In this document: piece by piece, positions 11,279-20,535 of the stretch
How positions within the stretch are numbered: the first letter of the stretch is position 1
Layout of the letters: each line of letters begins with the position of its first letter
DNA from: Rothia uropygialis
GTDB taxonomy: Bacteria > Actinomycetota > Actinomycetes > Actinomycetales > Micrococcaceae
Reading direction: 5' to 3'
Length of the DNA stretch: 64,000 bases
Assembly (NCBI RefSeq): GCF_004137765.1
Contig: NZ_NOIS01000003.1
Coordinates: 434,001 to 498,000 of the forward strand
The notes under the pieces: model-generated
The model's database searches: none
Told to the model about the DNA's origin: nothing
Seen by the model: only the letters and a program-made list of their open reading frames with translations
Position numbers and translations under genes: made by a program

Positions 11279-12403
11279 TTATTGGTTCGGCAGACGTACG
11301 GGCATCAACAGATAGCGGTAGTCCTTACCGTCTTCACCTTCGGGGTCGTCTTGAGCGGACAAAACGGCCGGCTTGGGCGGCGTCGTGAAGGAAAATCGCA
11401 CGTACTCACTTCCGAATGCGTGCAGACCTTCGCTCAAGTAGACCGGGTTGAAAGCAACTGTGATGTCGTCGCCGTCGAGTCGGGCATCGAGTATTTCATT
11501 GGCTTGTGCGTCTTCTCCCGTACCGGCGTCCAAGGCAAGTTGGCCCTGTGAAAAGGCAAGACGAACAGGTGTGTTCCGTTCGGCCACCAAAGACACTCGA
11601 CGAACTGCTTCCACCAATTCCGAGGTCTTGACGACGGCATGAATCGGCGTCTGCTCCGGGAAAAGAGAACGGATTTTGGGGTATTCGCCGTCGACCAGGA
11701 GACTCGTGGTGCGGCGTCCACCCGATTCGAAGCCCACCAATTCGTGAGAATCGGACAACGCAAGGTTCATCTGGCCGGCATTACCCAGAGTCTTGGCGAC
11801 CTCGTTCAAGGTTTTGGCCTTGATAAGAGCCGCCGTGGAAATCTCCGGGTCAGTGGGTTCCCACGTGAGTTCCCGCATGGCAAGGCGGTAGCGATCCGTG
11901 GCCAGAAGGGTCATGGTCGAACCTTCAATTTCCACACGTACGCCCGTGAGGATCGGAAGAGTGTCGTCTTTACTGGCTGCCACGATGGTCTGAGAAATTG
12001 CGTGCGCGAAAGCAGCACCATCGACGGTTCCGGAGATTTCAGGGAGCGCGGGGAGATCCGGGTATTCGGAGACTGGCATGGCTGCCAGGTTGAACTTCGA
12101 GGAACGGCAGCTCAGATAGACCTTGGAATCGCGGGTTTCCAACTCGACGGGTGCCGAGGGCAGGGAACGGCAGATGTCCGCGAGCAGACGACCTGAAACA
12201 AGGGTTTCGCCTTCTTCAATGACTTCGGCTGCAATGTTCAGCTTGGCCGAGGTCTCGTAATCGAAGCTCGCGATGGAGACCTCGTTGCCCGAAGCCTTGA
12301 TCAGGAGGCCTGAGAGAACCGGTACGGGCGGACGAGGCGAGAGAGAACGTGCCGTCCATGTGACGGCTTCGGCCAGTACGTCCCGGTCAACTGAGAATTT
12401 CAC
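11279..12403 (-). CDS. dnaN: DNA polymerase III beta subunit (sliding clamp)
   Basis: 374 residues, standard length for the three-domain clamp monomer that dimerises around DNA. Typical features are MKFSVDRDVLAEAVTWTARSL at the N-terminus and the C-terminal YRYLLMPVRLPNQ, which ends in the conserved M-P-x-R motif. It is the first gene after oriC on this side and probably heads a dnaN-recF-dciA transcript. Confidence 0.98.
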   Translation of the reverse strand: MKFSVDRDVLAEAVTWTARSLSPRPPVPVLSGLLIKASGNEVSIASFDYETSAKLNIAAEVIEEGETLVSGRLLADICRSLPSAPVELETRDSKVYLSCRSSKFNLAAMPVSEYPDLPALPEISGTVDGAAFAHAISQTIVAASKDDTLPILTGVRVEIEGSTMTLLATDRYRLAMRELTWEPTDPEISTAALIKAKTLNEVAKTLGNAGQMNLALSDSHELVGFESGGRRTTSLLVDGEYPKIRSLFPEQTPIHAVVKTSELVEAVRRVSLVAERNTPVRLAFSQGQLALDAGTGEDAQANEILDARLDGDDITVAFNPVYLSEGLHAFGSEYVRFSFTTPPKPAVLSAQDDPEGEDGKDYRYLLMPVRLPNQ

Positions 12404-12839
12404 GTGCGCGAAGTCCCTCTCTGGAAGATGGTGGGTCTTTGTATAGAGCCTACCGGAGACGGAGTCTCCATAGGATTCTTGTAATTACGGATTTCAGGCG
12501 GGGGGCTCCTCCGGTTCCGCCGGCAGGACTCGGAACAGAGTTTTGTTATTTGGAATGATCTCTTTAAACGATGGGTAGTGTTAATAACCCGTGTGGATAC
12601 TGTGGATAAGTGCCTCAAGCGGTGCCGGCGCAGGGTTCAGGCTGTAGACAGGATGTGGGTTAAAGCGGTCACTCTGGTGGACGGGATGTGCAGAGTTCTG
12701 AGGGCCTATGAGCCGACTCCACAGGTTCTGCCTTTGCGTCCCCTTAAGGTCCACAGGTTTTGGGGTTTATTCCACAAACTTATCCACAGGTGTTAATAAA
12801 CAGCTCTTGTCGCGTGATTCCGCGGAAGTGTGGATAACG
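12404..12839. other. oriC region between dnaA and dnaN
   Basis: 436 bp with no gene. DnaA boxes: TGTGGATAC at 12592-12600, directly followed by TGTGGATAA at 12601-12609; TTATCCACA at 12780-12788; TGTGGATAA at 12829-12837, two bases from the dnaA stop. Weaker TCCACAGG-type boxes occur near 12718 and 12750. An AT-rich patch (TTTTGTTATT and CTTTAAAC, about 12541-12570) beside the double box is a candidate unwinding element. The dnaA-dnaN interval is the usual actinobacterial origin. Confidence 0.9.
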
Positions 12840-14531
12840 TCAGCCCTCGCGCTGCTGCTGTTTGATCCTGTTGGTGAGCTCGGTGACTTGGTTGAAGATC
12901 TGACGACGCTCCCCCATGAGCTTTCGAATCTTCCGATCCGCGTGCATCACGGTGGTGTGGTCACGGCCGCCGAATTCCTGTCCGATCTTGGGCAAGGACA
13001 TGTCTGTCAGCTCCCGAAGCAGATACATCGCGATCTGGCGGGCCGTCACGAGAGTGCGGTTGCGCGATTTGCTGCGGAGCTCCTCCAAGGAAATTTCGAA
13101 ATAGTTCGCGGTCTGGCCCAGGATCGCAGAAGAAGTGATTTCCGGGACGCCGTCATCGGTGATCAGATCTTTGAGTACCAATTCGGCCAGGGGCAGATCG
13201 ACCCGTTGCTTGTTCAGCGATGCGAACGCCGTCACACGGATCAGGGCACCCTCGAGTTCGCGGATGTTCGTGGTGATGTTGGATGCGATGTACTCCATGA
13301 CGTCCCCGGGAGCATCCAGGTTCTCGTTCTGAGCCTTCTTCCGGAGGATCGCAATACGTGTCTCCAGCTCGGGAGGCTGAACATCAGTGATCAATCCCCA
13401 CTCGAAGCGGGAACGCATGCGCTCTGCGAATCCGGAGAGTTGTTTGGGCGGCAGATCGGAGGTGATCACGATCTGCTTCTTGTGGTTGTGCAAAGCATTG
13501 AAAGTGTGGAAGAACTCTTCCTGCGTGTGCTCTTTGCCCGCCAAGAACTGGATGTCGTCAATGAGAAGCAGATCCACGTTCCGATAGATCTGTTTGAAAC
13601 TGGAGCCCTCGTCGTCGCGAATCGAGTTGATGAAATCGTTGGTGAATTCCTCGGAGTTCACATACCGCACGCGGTGATTCGGGTAAAAGCGTTTGGCATA
13701 GTGACCGATTGCGTGGAGCAAATGCGTCTTGCCCAGCCCGGAGTCCCCGTATATGAACAAAGGGTTATACGCGCTGGCCGGATTCTCTGCCACGGCAAGT
13801 GCCGCCGCGTGAGCAAAACGGTTGGATTGCCCGATCACGAAAGTATCGAACATGTACTTGTCGTTGAGGCGTGCTGAGCTGTCCCATTCGATGTCGTCCT
13901 GGGTTCGGTCATATGAGTCACGCGGAATATTGCGTACCTGATGAGGAGGGTCCACTCGAGGCGCAGGCAATTCGACGTCGTTCCTCTTGATGCGGGGGGC
14001 GCTGGCTTCATCCGTGTGCTGCACGTCGACGGGCGAAGTATGTGACGTGGCGTGGCCTCGTTCGGCTTCGAGCTCATTGATCGGCGGAATCGAAACGCCG
14101 GATACGGTCACCGAATTCTCGTGGTTGAGAGACGGTTCAGGCGTCGACTGGGAGACAGACGAGCTCGTTGTCCGGTTTTCCTGGGGTGCGGACTGTTCTG
14201 AGCGCTGTGGTTGCTGATCTTGTGCCTTCGCGGGGGCAGCCGACGTGGATTCGGAGACATCCATCTCAGGGTCGATGACGAACGCTTCGGTGATGTCCTC
14301 GCCGAAGGTCTTGGCGATGGCCTCTTTAAACGCCTGATGAATATCTGACTGGAAGATTCCGCGGGTGTATTCGTTGGGGACAGCAACGATCAACGTGGTG
14401 CCGAAGAGCCCCTGTGGTTTGGCCAGGGGAAGAAAAGCACGCAAGCGGCGGGCGATGGCGGCATTTGCCTGAAGATCCGTAATACACGCGTCCCACTGGG
14501 ACTGGATCTCGTTGTTGCCCTGAATGCTCAC
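12840..14531 (-). CDS. dnaA: Chromosomal replication initiator protein DnaA
   Basis: I place the start at GTG 14531 (563 residues) because AAGGAG lies 5 bases upstream and the protein then begins [20 protein letters not shown], the expected domain I. An upstream ATG at 14762 in frame would run through DnaA boxes and is unlikely. Domain II is a long Ser/Glu/Pro-rich linker. The AAA+ domain III has Walker [16 protein letters not shown], Walker [14 protein letters not shown] and sensor motifs. Domain IV carries the DNA-binding signature [14 protein letters not shown]. It binds ATP and melts oriC. DnaA boxes flank it on both sides, consistent with autoregulation. Confidence 0.97.
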   Translation of the reverse strand: MSIQGNNEIQSQWDACITDLQANAAIARRLRAFLPLAKPQGLFGTTLIVAVPNEYTRGIFQSDIHQAFKEAIAKTFGEDITEAFVIDPEMDVSESTSAAPAKAQDQQPQRSEQSAPQENRTTSSSVSQSTPEPSLNHENSVTVSGVSIPPINELEAERGHATSHTSPVDVQHTDEASAPRIKRNDVELPAPRVDPPHQVRNIPRDSYDRTQDDIEWDSSARLNDKYMFDTFVIGQSNRFAHAAALAVAENPASAYNPLFIYGDSGLGKTHLLHAIGHYAKRFYPNHRVRYVNSEEFTNDFINSIRDDEGSSFKQIYRNVDLLLIDDIQFLAGKEHTQEEFFHTFNALHNHKKQIVITSDLPPKQLSGFAERMRSRFEWGLITDVQPPELETRIAILRKKAQNENLDAPGDVMEYIASNITTNIRELEGALIRVTAFASLNKQRVDLPLAELVLKDLITDDGVPEITSSAILGQTANYFEISLEELRSKSRNRTLVTARQIAMYLLRELTDMSLPKIGQEFGGRDHTTVMHADRKIRKLMGERRQIFNQVTELTNRIKQQQREG

Positions 14532-15182
14532 TGTTCTCCTTGTATTGAGGGGACGTCCGGCACAGCCTCGGTCTCTTCGGATTCCACTCGAACTTGTCAC
14601 CGTGAGACGGGCACGTCCGGCCGAGATAAGAAGGTCCGCCGAGGGCTCATCCACGGGTTGTACCCAAGTTCTCCACAACCTTGTACACAGCTGTGGATAA
14701 TGTGGATAACCGTAGATGGCTCTAGCTAGCTTAGGCCATCCCGGAAGCCGCCTGAGGCCCAAATCCGCGGGAAACTGTAATCACAGCTTTGTAGTTTCCC
14801 GGCATGCCGCGGGCTGTGGGCTGGCAAAAAAATTTGGGATTATCCACAGCTGCGAATCGTGGCGAGTGCACAGCATGTTGAGATGGGCGACCCTGGGGGA
14901 AAGAGGGGGTCGCAAGGGTGTGTCCTTGGTCTAGTTCGCCGTTCCTCCACGGAAGTGACTTGACCAGGGCGTTGATCTGCTCGTAGAGTTTGTTAGTCGT
15001 CTGCGCGTTGGACTATGCCCATATGCCGGAATCCGCTGTCTTGGGATGATCCGGAATTGGAAATGGATGTCCGACGGCGCAGGAGAACCGAAAGCGCCAA
15101 TCCTCTGACTCTTTGCATGAACATCGCCCGCAAGGACCCAGACCAGGGGTAGGCCCGAACAAACAGTCTTGGAGTTACCACA
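14532..15182. promoter_or_regulatory. dnaA-rpmH intergenic region with second DnaA-box cluster
   Basis: About 650 bp without a gene. DnaA boxes TGTGGATAA stand in tandem at 14692-14700 and 14701-14709, and TTATCCACA at 14840-14848 beside an A-rich run (AAAAAAATTT, 14825-14834). Further partial boxes (CTCCACAACC, TTGTACACAG) lie at 14671-14690. The region must hold the dnaA promoter (minus) and the rpmH promoter (plus). The tandem boxes could mediate DnaA autoregulation or form part of a bipartite origin. Confidence 0.75.
14960..14989 (+). promoter_or_regulatory. Candidate promoter of rpmH
   Basis: TTGACC (14960-14965), an 18-bp spacer and TAGAGT (14984-14989) resemble a housekeeping sigma promoter, leaving a leader of about 190 nt before rpmH. 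The -10 element is imperfect, so this is tentative. Confidence 0.35.
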
Positions 15183-15320
15183 GTGAGCAAGCGGACTTTT
15201 CAGCCGAATAACCGCCGTCGTGCCAAGAAGCACGGCTTCCGTCTTCGTATGCGCACCCGCGCCGGTCGCGCCATCTTGGCTAACCGCCGGTCCAAGGGTC
15301 GCTCTTCCGTTTCGGCATAA
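15183..15320 (+). CDS. rpmH: 50S ribosomal protein L34
   Basis: A 45-residue, very basic protein beginning (GTG start) [20 protein letters not shown], followed by [20 protein letters not shown]. This is the complete L34 signature, with a short SSVSA tail. It is the first gene of the rpmH-rnpA-yidD-yidC-jag-rsmG series next to dnaA, the universal bacterial arrangement. The start is chosen by alignment; no ATG is available. Confidence 0.97.
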   Translation: MSKRTFQPNNRRRAKKHGFRLRMRTRAGRAILANRRSKGRSSVSA

Positions 15321-15415
15321 CTGACTCCCCTGTTCATGGGGCGTCAACCGGTGCAGGTCTCCGAGGGGACCAAAATACCAAGCGCCAACCCGGTCTGCGT
15401 TGAAGGAGCCTTGAC

Positions 15416-15817
15416 GTGCTGGCACAACAGCACAGGATGAGGACTTCTGTACAGTTCTCAATGACTACACGTTCCGGCGTCCGTAGCGGACGCCGGAACT
15501 TAGTTCTATATGTGCTCCTTACACATAACTCCTCCCCCAGCATCAGCGGATTCGTCGTATCGAAGGCCGTAGGCAACGCCGTCATGCGGAATCTCGTCAA
15601 GAGAAGACTGCGTGAGCTGGTCGCGGAGACCATCAAATGGAAGCCATACGGCATGAGCATCGTCGTCAGGGCGCTGCCCGCGTCGGCCAACGCGTCATGG
15701 GATGATCTGGTAGGTGACTACCGGAATGCTTGGAACAGCATTCAGCGAAAACTTGAGGCGCCGGAATCGGGACCGGTTCAAGCATGTGAACCAAGGCAGG
15801 CCGGTAGACCGCAATGA
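15416..15817 (+). CDS. rnpA: Ribonuclease P protein component
   Basis: 133 residues from a GTG at 15416 with GAAGGAGC upstream. RnpA binds RNase P RNA and aids 5' maturation of tRNA. The RNR-type signature appears as SKAVGNAVMRNLVKRRLREL, with the usual N-terminal HRMRTSVQFSMTTRSG. The about 25-residue tail after the last helix is variable. It overlaps yidD by 4 bp (ATGA). Confidence 0.95.
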   Translation: MLAQQHRMRTSVQFSMTTRSGVRSGRRNLVLYVLLTHNSSPSISGFVVSKAVGNAVMRNLVKRRLRELVAETIKWKPYGMSIVVRALPASANASWDDLVGDYRNAWNSIQRKLEAPESGPVQACEPRQAGRPQ

Positions 15818-16242
15818 CATGCAATCATGGCAGGGACGCCTCTGCCGATCAGGTGGCTTCCGAAGAGCGTTTGTCGAACGCACCGGCGGAATACGTACAT
15901 CCGAATGGGGCCGGGCAAGCGGTCCGGACACTTCCGCAGAATATTGCTATCGCGTTCCTGCGTTTGTATCGACGGATTATCTCGCCTTTGTATGGAGACG
16001 TCTGCCGGTATTTTCCGACCTGCTCGGCGTACGGGCTGGAAGCGATCACCGTTCACGGACTCGTCAAAGGAATGGCGTTAACCGTGAGACGATTATTGAG
16101 GTGTCACCCCTGGGCAACCGGAGGGGTCGACCCCGTGCCTCCCGGGCGGCGGAGCTTCGCGCCGGGTACTGAGCCCAAGATTATGCTGTTGAACCATCCG
16201 CCTGCGGCGGAGAACACAATGCCCCACGAGCCTCGGGGCTAG
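15814..16242 (+). CDS. yidD: Membrane protein insertion efficiency factor YidD
   Basis: 142 residues. The core LRLYRRIISPLYGDVCRYFPTCSAYGLEAI carries the conserved cysteines of the YidD (Hlp/DUF37) family, followed by the helix-end RLLRCHPWATGGVDPVP. YidD lies at the inner face of the membrane and assists YidC-dependent insertion. The first about 35 residues form an extension before the family core. It starts inside rnpA (4-bp overlap) and ends 13 bp before yidC, so the three are coupled. Confidence 0.94.
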   Translation: MTCNHGRDASADQVASEERLSNAPAEYVHPNGAGQAVRTLPQNIAIAFLRLYRRIISPLYGDVCRYFPTCSAYGLEAITVHGLVKGMALTVRRLLRCHPWATGGVDPVPPGRRSFAPGTEPKIMLLNHPPAAENTMPHEPRG

Positions 16243-16255
16243 GAGTCAATTCCTG

Positions 16256-17230
16256 ATGAACCCAATCGACATCATTCTGTGGCCCTTCAAATGGATCGTT
16301 TCCGCGGTCCTTTGGGTCTTCCACAGTTTGTTTACTGCCATTGGCATGGACCCGGCCTCCGGTTGGACATGGGTCCTCGCCATCGTGTTCATGACCTTCG
16401 TCATGCGTCTGCTGACCGTTCCGCTGTTCATGAAGCAGATCAAGTCCATGCGCGGCATGCAGGAGCTGCAGCCCGAAATGGCCAAAATCCAGGCCAAGTA
16501 CAAAGGCAAGAAGGATCAGCTCTCGCGTCAGGCGATGGCTCAGGAACAGATGGCCCTGTACAAGAGCAGAGGCGCCAACCCGTTATCGTCGTGCTTCCCG
16601 ATCATCGTTCAGATGCCTGTCTTCTTCGGCTTGCTACAGGTTCTGCGTGGCGTACCCCCGGCCTCGGGCAACCATGAAGGGATTCTGGTTCTCTCGGCCG
16701 AGATGGTGCATCAATTCAATGATGCGTACATTCTCGGGGCACCGCTCTTCTCGACGCTGACTCATCCCGGTGATGGCAACCACACGACCACCGTCATTCT
16801 CGCGATCATCATGATCGTCGCTATGTCTCTCACCCAGTTCTTCACCCAGCGCCAACTCACTTCCAAGAACATGAGTGCGCAGGCCAAAGAATCACCGATG
16901 TACCGGCAACAGCAGATGCTCATGTATCTGTTCCCCGTCATCTTCGCCGTCGGCGGTATCAACTTCCCCCTCGGTGTTCTGGTGTACTGGACCGTGTCGA
17001 ACTTCTGGGCCATGGGCCAGCAGTGGTGGGTTATCCGCAATAACCCGACAGCCGGTTCACAGGCCGAGAAGGAGCTCAACGAACGTCGCGCCGCCAAAGG
17101 ACTGCCTCCCGTTGGCAAAAGCCGTGAGGAGCACGAAGCCGAGCTCGAGGCACAGCGTGAGCGTGCCCAGGGCGGCCAGCGACAGCAGCCGGTGAGCAAG
17201 AACCGCCAAAAGAAGAAAAAGAAGAATTAG
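16256..17230 (+). CDS. yidC: Membrane protein insertase YidC
   Basis: 324 residues with five membrane segments expected: after the N-terminal helix, WTWVLAIVFMTFVMRLLTVPLF, then a cytoplasmic basic hairpin (KSMRGMQELQPEMAKIQAKY), and NPLSSCFPIIVQMPVFFGLLQVL, which is the Oxa1 signature. The C-terminus is Lys/Arg-rich (QKKKKKN), a feature that binds ribosomes. It inserts membrane proteins alone or with SecYEG. A strong hairpin follows the stop codon. Confidence 0.96.
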   Translation: MNPIDIILWPFKWIVSAVLWVFHSLFTAIGMDPASGWTWVLAIVFMTFVMRLLTVPLFMKQIKSMRGMQELQPEMAKIQAKYKGKKDQLSRQAMAQEQMALYKSRGANPLSSCFPIIVQMPVFFGLLQVLRGVPPASGNHEGILVLSAEMVHQFNDAYILGAPLFSTLTHPGDGNHTTTVILAIIMIVAMSLTQFFTQRQLTSKNMSAQAKESPMYRQQQMLMYLFPVIFAVGGINFPLGVLVYWTVSNFWAMGQQWWVIRNNPTAGSQAEKELNERRAAKGLPPVGKSREEHEAELEAQRERAQGGQRQQPVSKNRQKKKKKN

Positions 17231-17236
17231 CGCGGC

Positions 17237-17272
17237 CGTGCCGGGCCTCGGAAATCTTCCGGGCCCGGCACG
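17237..17272 (+). terminator. Hairpin after yidC
   Basis: CGTGCCGGGCC (17237-17247) pairs with GGCCCGGCACG (17262-17272). The stem is strong but no T-run follows, so it may be an mRNA-stabilising or partial terminator structure between yidC and jag rather than a full stop. Confidence 0.5.
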
Positions 17273-17353
17273 CTGAATTCAGGTCACGTGCGGTGCATAG
17301 AGCACCCGAACCGATGACTGCGCCGGATCCACGGTGCGGAGCAGGAGAATTCC

Positions 17354-18007
17354 ATGGTCGAACAGAATGAGGAACGTTCCGACAAGGCAGCGGTCCCGGC
17401 TGAGGACGAGCTTCACGATCACAGCGGGCATACGGAAGATCAAGATCAGAATGGCCACGAGCCGAGCTCAGAGGCTGTGAGCGATGCCGCCGAAGCCTCC
17501 CCCGCCCCGGAAGCGAGCGAGGACGAGAGCGAGATCGCCGCCGATTACCTCGAAGAACTGCTGGACATCGCCGATCTGGACGGGGACATCGACATCGAAG
17601 TCCGTCAGAACCGTGCGTATCTGTCCGTGGTCACCGAGGAGAACGAGGACGACCTGGAATTGTTGGTCGGTCGCCGAGGCGAGGTTCTGGATGCATTGCA
17701 GGAGCTCGTTCGACTATCGGTGCTTGCATCAACGGGTCAACGTTCACGACTGATCCTTGACATCGCTGGATACCGTGATCGCCGTGGAGACGAGCTGGAA
17801 AAAATGGCCAAGGAAGCCATTGCGTCGGTCCAGGAATCAGGCGATGCTTGCCACCTCAAGCCCTTGAGCGCGTATGAACGGAAGATCGTCCATGACCTTG
17901 TCGCCGAGAACGGACTTCACTCCGAATCGGAAGGCGAAGGCTCCAAACGACACATTGTGGTGTCGATGAAGTCCGAGGCTCATGATGACGCCGAGGCCGC
18001 ACATTGA
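17354..18007 (+). CDS. jag: Jag/KhpB family RNA-binding protein (KH-R3H)
   Basis: 217 residues. The N-terminal about 70 residues are very acidic and low-complexity. The KH part includes GDIDIEVRQNRAYLSVVTEE and LLVGRRGEVLDALQELVRL (the GxxG-like loop). The C-terminal R3H motif lies in LKPLSAYERKIVHDLVAENG. KhpB proteins bind RNA and influence cell envelope growth in Gram-positives. The ATG follows GGAGCAGGAG. It overlaps rsmG by 4 bp. Confidence 0.92.
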   Translation: MVEQNEERSDKAAVPAEDELHDHSGHTEDQDQNGHEPSSEAVSDAAEASPAPEASEDESEIAADYLEELLDIADLDGDIDIEVRQNRAYLSVVTEENEDDLELLVGRRGEVLDALQELVRLSVLASTGQRSRLILDIAGYRDRRGDELEKMAKEAIASVQESGDACHLKPLSAYERKIVHDLVAENGLHSESEGEGSKRHIVVSMKSEAHDDAEAAH

Positions 18008-18645
18008 ATTCTTCGGAGATTCAACTTTCAAGTTCAGAACGTGAAGCCGCCCAGGCGGTTTTCGGGGAACGCATCGAACTGGCCGAGCGCTATGTCGAGC
18101 ATTTGGGGACCAGCGGGATCGAACGAGGTCTGATCGGCCCCCGGGAGATCCCTCGCCTGTGGTCCAGGCACGTGCTCAATTGTGCTGTCGTCGAAGCCCT
18201 TATCGAACGCAATTCACGCGTTGCAGACGTGGGCTCTGGTGCAGGACTACCCGGCCTATGTCTGGCCATCGCACGGCCAGACCTGGAAGTTGTGCTCATC
18301 GAACCCCTCGAGCGTCGCGTGATCTGGCTGGACGAAGTCATCGAGGACTTGGGTCTGGAGAACGTTGATCTGCGGCGTGGCCGGGCGGAACAATTCGTCG
18401 GAGAGATCGACGTCGACGTCGTGACTGCCCGCGCGGTTTCAGCGCTCGTGGGCCTCCTGGATATGACAGTGCCCCTCCTGCGAGGAACCGGACAGCTCTT
18501 GGCGTTGAAAGGCAAGTCTGCGGAAGAGGAAATCCAAAAGGCGCAGAAGAAGCTCAACAAGTATGGTGCTCGGTCGACGGAGATCGTGACGGTCGGAGAA
18601 TCGCTCTTGGAGCAACCAACCACCGTAGTGCAGGTAGAACTGTAG
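18004..18645 (+). CDS. rsmG: 16S rRNA (guanine527-N7)-methyltransferase RsmG
   Basis: 213 residues from a TTG that overlaps the jag stop by 4 bp. RsmG methylates G527 of 16S rRNA with S-adenosylmethionine; its loss gives low-level streptomycin resistance. The SAM-binding motif is SRVADVGSGAGLPGLCLAIA (about residues 71-90), followed by VVLIEPLERRVIWLDEVIED and VVTARAVSAL. The sequence before the Rossmann part (LIGPREIPRLWSRHVLNCA) is the family N-terminal pattern. Confidence 0.95.
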   Translation: MNSSEIQLSSSEREAAQAVFGERIELAERYVEHLGTSGIERGLIGPREIPRLWSRHVLNCAVVEALIERNSRVADVGSGAGLPGLCLAIARPDLEVVLIEPLERRVIWLDEVIEDLGLENVDLRRGRAEQFVGEIDVDVVTARAVSALVGLLDMTVPLLRGTGQLLALKGKSAEEEIQKAQKKLNKYGARSTEIVTVGESLLEQPTTVVQVEL

Positions 18646-18764
18646 CGCCCGTTGATTTCGGGACGGGTTGAGTATCCACAATGACCGACAGTTCTGCTTT
18701 CGCGGAGGCTTTCCGGGTACCCTGGTGTGATGTGGAATCAAGCAGCGGATCGTGAAAGGGACAC

Positions 18765-19790
18765 TTGGTGGTAGGAAGACATAGGGCTCCCGACTCCGGG
18801 ATGCCACCTAATCCGCAAGATCAAACCGAGCCGGTTGTTCCTGATCAGGGTCGCCATGTTTCACATGAAACGATGGATTCCATGACGTCGAGGATCAAAA
18901 TCACGGACCGCCTCAAATCCCCCGTTGCGAGAGAACTCATGAACGAAAAGAAGCGCTGGAAGCAGCTAGCCAAGCAACCGGTCCCCCGCCCTGACCAGAC
19001 CCGCGTCTTGACCATCAGTAACCAGAAGGGCGGCGTCGGGAAGACCAGCACGGCAGTGAACCTTGCTGCCGCGATGGCTGACCGGGGATTCGAAACCCTC
19101 GTTGTGGACATCGACCCCCAAGGGAACGCATCCACTGCCCTCAACATTGAGCATGGAATTGAAGTCGATTCGACCTACGACGTGCTTATTGAAGGCACCG
19201 CCATGGGCGATGTCGTTCAACAATGCCCCGATTACTCGAACCTCTATTGCCTACCGTCCAACATTGATTTGGCCGGTGCGGAAATTGAACTGGTTTCTCT
19301 CGTGGCTCGGGAACAGCGGCTTGACCGCGCCCTACGAGAATACGGAACGTATCGGGAAGAGCATGGGCTCCCCCGTCTGGATTACGTATTCATTGATTGC
19401 CCACCTTCCTTGGGGCTGCTGACAATCAACGCTTTCGTCGCGGCCAGGGAGGTTCTCATTCCCATTCAGTGCGAGTACTACGCTTTGGAGGGGTTGAGTC
19501 AGTTGCTCAAGAACATTGAACTCGTTCAAAAGCATCTGAACCCCACACTGAGTGTAAGTACTATTCTCCTCACAATGTACGACGGGCGCACCAATTTGGC
19601 CTCTCAAGTCGCGGAAGAGGTGCGGCAGCATTTCCCCAACGAAGTATTGGATGCTGTCATTCCCCGTTCCGTCCGAATATCCGAGGCACCTAGCTACCAG
19701 CAGACTGTTCTTACCTACGACCCCCATTCCACAGGCGCGTTGTCTTACCTGGAAGCGGCTGTAGAGATTGCCCAACGAGGTGCAGAATAG
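18765..19790 (+). CDS. parA: Chromosome partitioning ATPase ParA
   Basis: Up to 341 residues. The deviant Walker A is ISNQKGGVGKTSTAVNLA (K88 and K93 by this start), with Walker B LDYVFIDCPPSLGLLTINAF. ParA-ATP dimers bind DNA non-specifically and pull ParB-parS complexes. The start is uncertain: TTG 18765 or GTG 18768 lie 4 or 7 bases after AAAGGG, while ATG 18801, 18873 or 18882 would shorten the N-terminal arm. A degenerate parS (18858-18871) lies inside this arm. A terminator follows the stop, so parA is not cotranscribed with parB. Confidence 0.94.
   Translation: MVVGRHRAPDSGMPPNPQDQTEPVVPDQGRHVSHETMDSMTSRIKITDRLKSPVARELMNEKKRWKQLAKQPVPRPDQTRVLTISNQKGGVGKTSTAVNLAAAMADRGFETLVVDIDPQGNASTALNIEHGIEVDSTYDVLIEGTAMGDVVQQCPDYSNLYCLPSNIDLAGAEIELVSLVAREQRLDRALREYGTYREEHGLPRLDYVFIDCPPSLGLLTINAFVAAREVLIPIQCEYYALEGLSQLLKNIELVQKHLNPTLSVSTILLTMYDGRTNLASQVAEEVRQHFPNEVLDAVIPRSVRISEAPSYQQTVLTYDPHSTGALSYLEAAVEIAQRGAE
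18858..18871 (+). other. parS: Degenerate parS site within the parA 5' region
   Basis: GTTTCACATGAAAC differs from the perfect site GTTTCACGTGAAAC at one central base. It encodes part of HVSHET in the N-terminal arm of ParA, or lies just upstream if ParA starts at ATG 18873. Weaker ParB binding would be expected. Confidence 0.5.
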
Positions 19791-19802
19791 ACAGTCACCA
19801 GT

Positions 19803-19834
19803 GAGGCCCCGGTACCTGGAGGTATCGGGGTCTT
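19803..19834 (+). terminator. Terminator after parA
   Basis: A 14-bp stem (19803-19816 with 19821-19834, three G-U pairs) with a TGGA loop, followed by CTTTAT. It separates parA from the parS spacer and parB. Confidence 0.75.
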
Positions 19835-19940
19835 CTTTATGTGGCGACGGATTGCCTACATATAGACCACAGGCCTGATGCATTTGGGTGGCGGCTGAAA
19901 TTCGTTTTCAGTCGCGTGCACCCGGCTTCGCCATGGATGG

Positions 19941-19954
19941 GTTTCACGTGAAAC
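19941..19954. other. parS: parS site
   Basis: Perfect palindrome GTTTCACGTGAAAC, the conserved bacterial ParB-binding core. First of four in the parA-parB spacer. Confidence 0.95.
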
Positions 19955-20157
19955 TAAATGTTTCTGGACATGGATCCAGACTGGGGCGCGGTCGTTCCTC
20001 TCCCCCGGGATGCTCGCGCCGTTTGAGTTCCACAAGGGCGCCCAGCATATCGTCACATTGCTCGGCCCAGATTCGGTTCGTGGCGCTAAATAGAGTCACA
20101 GCATAAATGAACGTCGTAGGACTTTGGCGACGCCGGATTGTTGCCTGTTGAATCGTG

Positions 20158-20171
20158 GTTTCACGTGAAAC
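20158..20171. other. parS: parS site
   Basis: Perfect GTTTCACGTGAAAC in the parA-parB spacer, 217 bp after the previous site. Confidence 0.95.
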
Positions 20172-20365
20172 CGTCAAGTCGAACTACTGGACGATGTCCG
20201 AGATATATAGACAGAATGCTGTATTGAAATCCCCTTAGTTCTGGCCGACTGACCGTAATCCAACTGTTAAGGAACGGGGCACTTCTTGGGAGGGCTGGCG
20301 GCGCGATACTCCAATCTGCATCGAAATTCAGTAGGACCTTTCCGGTAGAACAGTACAACGGGAAT

Positions 20366-20379
20366 GTTTCACGTGAAAC
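20366..20379. other. parS: parS site
   Basis: Perfect GTTTCACGTGAAAC in the parA-parB spacer, 208 bp after the previous site. Confidence 0.95.
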
Positions 20380-20521
20380 GATAATCAAGATAGCCATTGG
20401 GCGACGAAGGCCATGTCCTGGCCCCGCGGAACACTCCGTGCGTGCAACGGATTCTGACTAGAGCCATTCCCTTGGACCATCGATAGTCGCGGGAATCCGT
20501 ACTTGGGGACCAGTAAGGACA

Positions 20522-20535
20522 GTTTCACGTGAAAC
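20522..20535. other. parS: parS site
   Basis: Perfect GTTTCACGTGAAAC, 156 bp after the previous site and about 230 bp upstream of the parB start. Confidence 0.95.

Noticed and set aside
12708-13877. A 389-codon plus-strand ORF from oriC into the dnaA antisense strand
   Set aside because: It crosses DnaA boxes and lies opposite the AAA+ domain of dnaA.
14532-14762. An N-terminal extension of DnaA to ATG 14762
   Set aside because: It would cover tandem DnaA boxes and has no family similarity; GTG 14531 has a clear AAGGAG.
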